Assembly (NCBI GenBank): GCA_020629715.1
Contig: JAHDCU010000001.1
Location: 248,001-312,000 of the forward strand
DNA length: 64,000 nt
From: Saprospiraceae bacterium
GTDB taxonomy: Bacteria; Bacteroidota; Bacteroidia; Chitinophagales; Saprospiraceae
Direction of reading: 5' to 3'
The notes below the pieces were generated by a model. That model searched no databases. It was not told the origin of the DNA and worked only from the letters and a program-made list of their open reading frames with translations. Shown one piece after another: positions 63,601-64,000 of this stretch (its first letter is position 1; every line of letters begins with the position of its first letter). Made by a program: the position numbers and the translations under genes.

Positions 63601-63670
63601 TAAAGAAGATCGATAATACCGCAATAGATAGAAATCTAACTCCTGAATTTATGTGAAGATATTTTAGCAT
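60617..63670 (-). CDS. LytS-type sensor histidine kinase with beta-propeller sensor
   Basis: 1017 residues. After a signal/anchor sequence, ~700 residues form repeated two-component-propeller blades (LWLATIDGLNRFDG, VWLATNRGLSAVN), then a Y_Y_Y domain (YWYRFKGADDWNYNG), one transmembrane helix (WFKTLALLGILFLTYLIV) and a LytS His_kinase/HATPase core: YRMNPHFIFNTLNSIKYH (phospho-His), LLLQPFIENAIWHGI (N box) and LTDNGVGRQ. The periplasmic propeller senses an unknown signal, and the kinase signals to the LytTR regulator downstream. Hybrid proteins of this layout are common in Bacteroidota. Confidence 0.92.
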   Translation of the reverse strand: MLKYLHINSGVRFLSIAVLSIFFTFGIRGTLYGQISEELRFKSFGIAEGLSQNTVYDIEQSKDGMLWLATIDGLNRFDGSSFRKFVPDDTVTRSYGSVIYAIDFWDDQYLLVGMSKGLLLFDIIHGEFLLPDRLFPNLVIDSDLPLQWIDHTANSIYYRLDDDYFEYKVPSQTISKLALPTESVAIESCRLIDSNLLCYSGVEIFRREGNQFSLLRLPSKSNAPIVNIAGDDHHLFVQRSRGGIEHWYMDASNSLRAIQSKLDDSLSSSSMLLQKAEKLYIGTRDRGIYRYNINTQVLAKTNDALRLSGLKSNFILDLFEGQQGFIYAGTSGGGFSVLLNELESIQRLTPSHINEDIQDDMVLGIKQDGQGNIYMGGLFEGFKVYSPSRNTLKQYTSKTLDREAMNIYDFEILSDSKMLIASWDGLLQFDFKTNQFQKLQSDISENKKLYALCRNEHRGVFLGGEQGLHYYDFSSRRYSLQDELVPESDDLIIRHMDFLSEDQLLLATTNKSLVIYDTRSKSFQYLDHLISFCRSVRYFDIGEKNIFLATDRGLLCLNKDDYKIQATWTTDQGLSNDFVYSCLQDATEQVWLATNRGLSAVNLKDSTAINYDLIDGLQSYEFNTAAALHAQDNTLLFGGTEGLNIIESGIGQNIKILQDAVLTHVRVNAENYQTAQLHNYIDHVKVAHHQNNIFLDYASPYHWTDKLEYWYRFKGADDWNYNGKNTSINYSGLTPGKYTVELKSSIGAHQSEEYELISFEITPAWWQTWWFKTLALLGILFLTYLIVSYRAKRKQEALRIENTIIQLENRMLRYRMNPHFIFNTLNSIKYHALFKTKEETSEYISEFSQIIRGILEYNSLAFISLSDDIEWITDYLKIEQKRFKNGFEFEINVDDNLNVEHEKIPPLLLQPFIENAIWHGILHRKENRKISLDYKSLPSGFSCTLTDNGVGRQESRKLNAGKKDKKQSLGMSITDQRIENINREGNFYYRYSVNDLKDSDGIVMGTKVVLTCEQNNI

Positions 63671-63797
63671 AATGATAAGCCTATTCAGAAGTCTTGGTTT
63701 TTCTATAAGTTATGAAAAATGATCAAAAAATCAACTACGTTGCATCATTCCAAAGTTAGAGCTTAACTGAGATTTTGATCAGGTCAATTTCCATTTT

Positions 63798-64000
63798 TTA
63801 AGGACAAGCTGTCATACAATCGCCTGTGCAAATACATCCTTGATTGGTCAATAACCCTTCAGGTATAATTGTATTAGCATCTAGATACATGCGTCCCGTT
63901 GGACTATTGGTGAAACTACTCAATTGCTCTATAAAAATACCATAGCCATTATTTCCTCCTCCTGCCGCAGGGAACAACCACATACCATCATTGGTCATCG
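63798..64000 (-). CDS. C-terminal fragment of a gene running off the window
   Basis: The frame is open to the window edge, so the 5' end is missing. At least 66 residues are visible, with Gly/Asn-rich and Cys-containing segments (PAAGGGNNGYG, CICTGDCMTACP) suggesting a secreted or surface protein. I cannot identify a family. Confidence 0.4.
   Translation of the reverse strand, partial: MTNDGMWLFPAAGGGNNGYGIFIEQLSSFTNSPTGRMYLDANTIIPEGLLTNQGCICTGDCMTACP

Overview
The window is chromosomal DNA from a member of the Bacteroidota. It is AT-rich. It carries lineage markers: a TonB receptor with a carboxypeptidase-regulatory-like N-terminus, a two-component system with a beta-propeller/Y_Y_Y LytS-type kinase and a LytTR regulator, a DUF5916 protein, lipoproteins with short lipoboxes, and few Shine-Dalgarno sites. 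The genus cannot be named from sequence alone. I saw no rRNA, tRNA or CRISPR array.

Layout. (1) 1-10376 is housekeeping chromosome: a partial cation exchanger, a membrane metallophosphoesterase, an esterase, a pirin, lipoproteins, and a loose polyamine neighbourhood (membrane-fused spermidine synthase, glutathionylspermidine-synthase-like ATP-grasp enzyme, S-adenosylmethionine decarboxylase), ending with mnmE. (2) 10359-31100 is an integrative element inserted in the 3' end of mnmE, the same kind of site used by SGI1-type islands. Both boundaries encode the MnmE C-terminus FCIGK-stop (15 of 18 bases identical), and matching TTTGTTGCCCA repeats lie inside both ends. The element encodes excisionase-like proteins, a tyrosine recombinase and a VirE_N/DUF3987 replication-type protein, but no recognisable relaxase or transfer genes. 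Its main cargo is a tight operon: NYN RNase, PLD-SNF2 helicase, Eco57I-like methyltransferase with a nuclease-like N-terminus, RecF/SMC-like ATPase, and a long prokaryotic Argonaute lacking the catalytic tetrad. A roughly 750-nt GC-richer, hairpin-rich segment without convincing genes follows. (3) 31101-41900 is a second defence cluster just outside the right attachment site: an Abi_2 HEPN protein, a truncated MmeI-like fragment, and a tightly overlapping four-gene operon ending in a 1659-residue DUF1998-type helicase (Druantia DruE / DISARM / MrfA-like). Its second gene is a coiled-coil protein with what looks like a degenerate McrB-type AAA+ domain. (4) 42200-64000 returns to chromosomal genes: PA14-OmpA protein, RelE-type toxin-antitoxin module with four operator-like repeats, PIF1-type helicase, DUF5916 protein, large patatin, CPA2 antiporter, RavA-ViaA pair, SRPBCC/GyrI-like protein, TonB receptor, LytTR two-component pair, and a partial gene at the edge.

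The best candidates for undescribed systems are the pAgo-containing operon at 16566-28115 (possibly with the structured segment after it) and the DUF1998-helicase/pseudo-McrB operon at 32819-41898. Both are inferred from gene content, spacing and motifs; no database search was possible.
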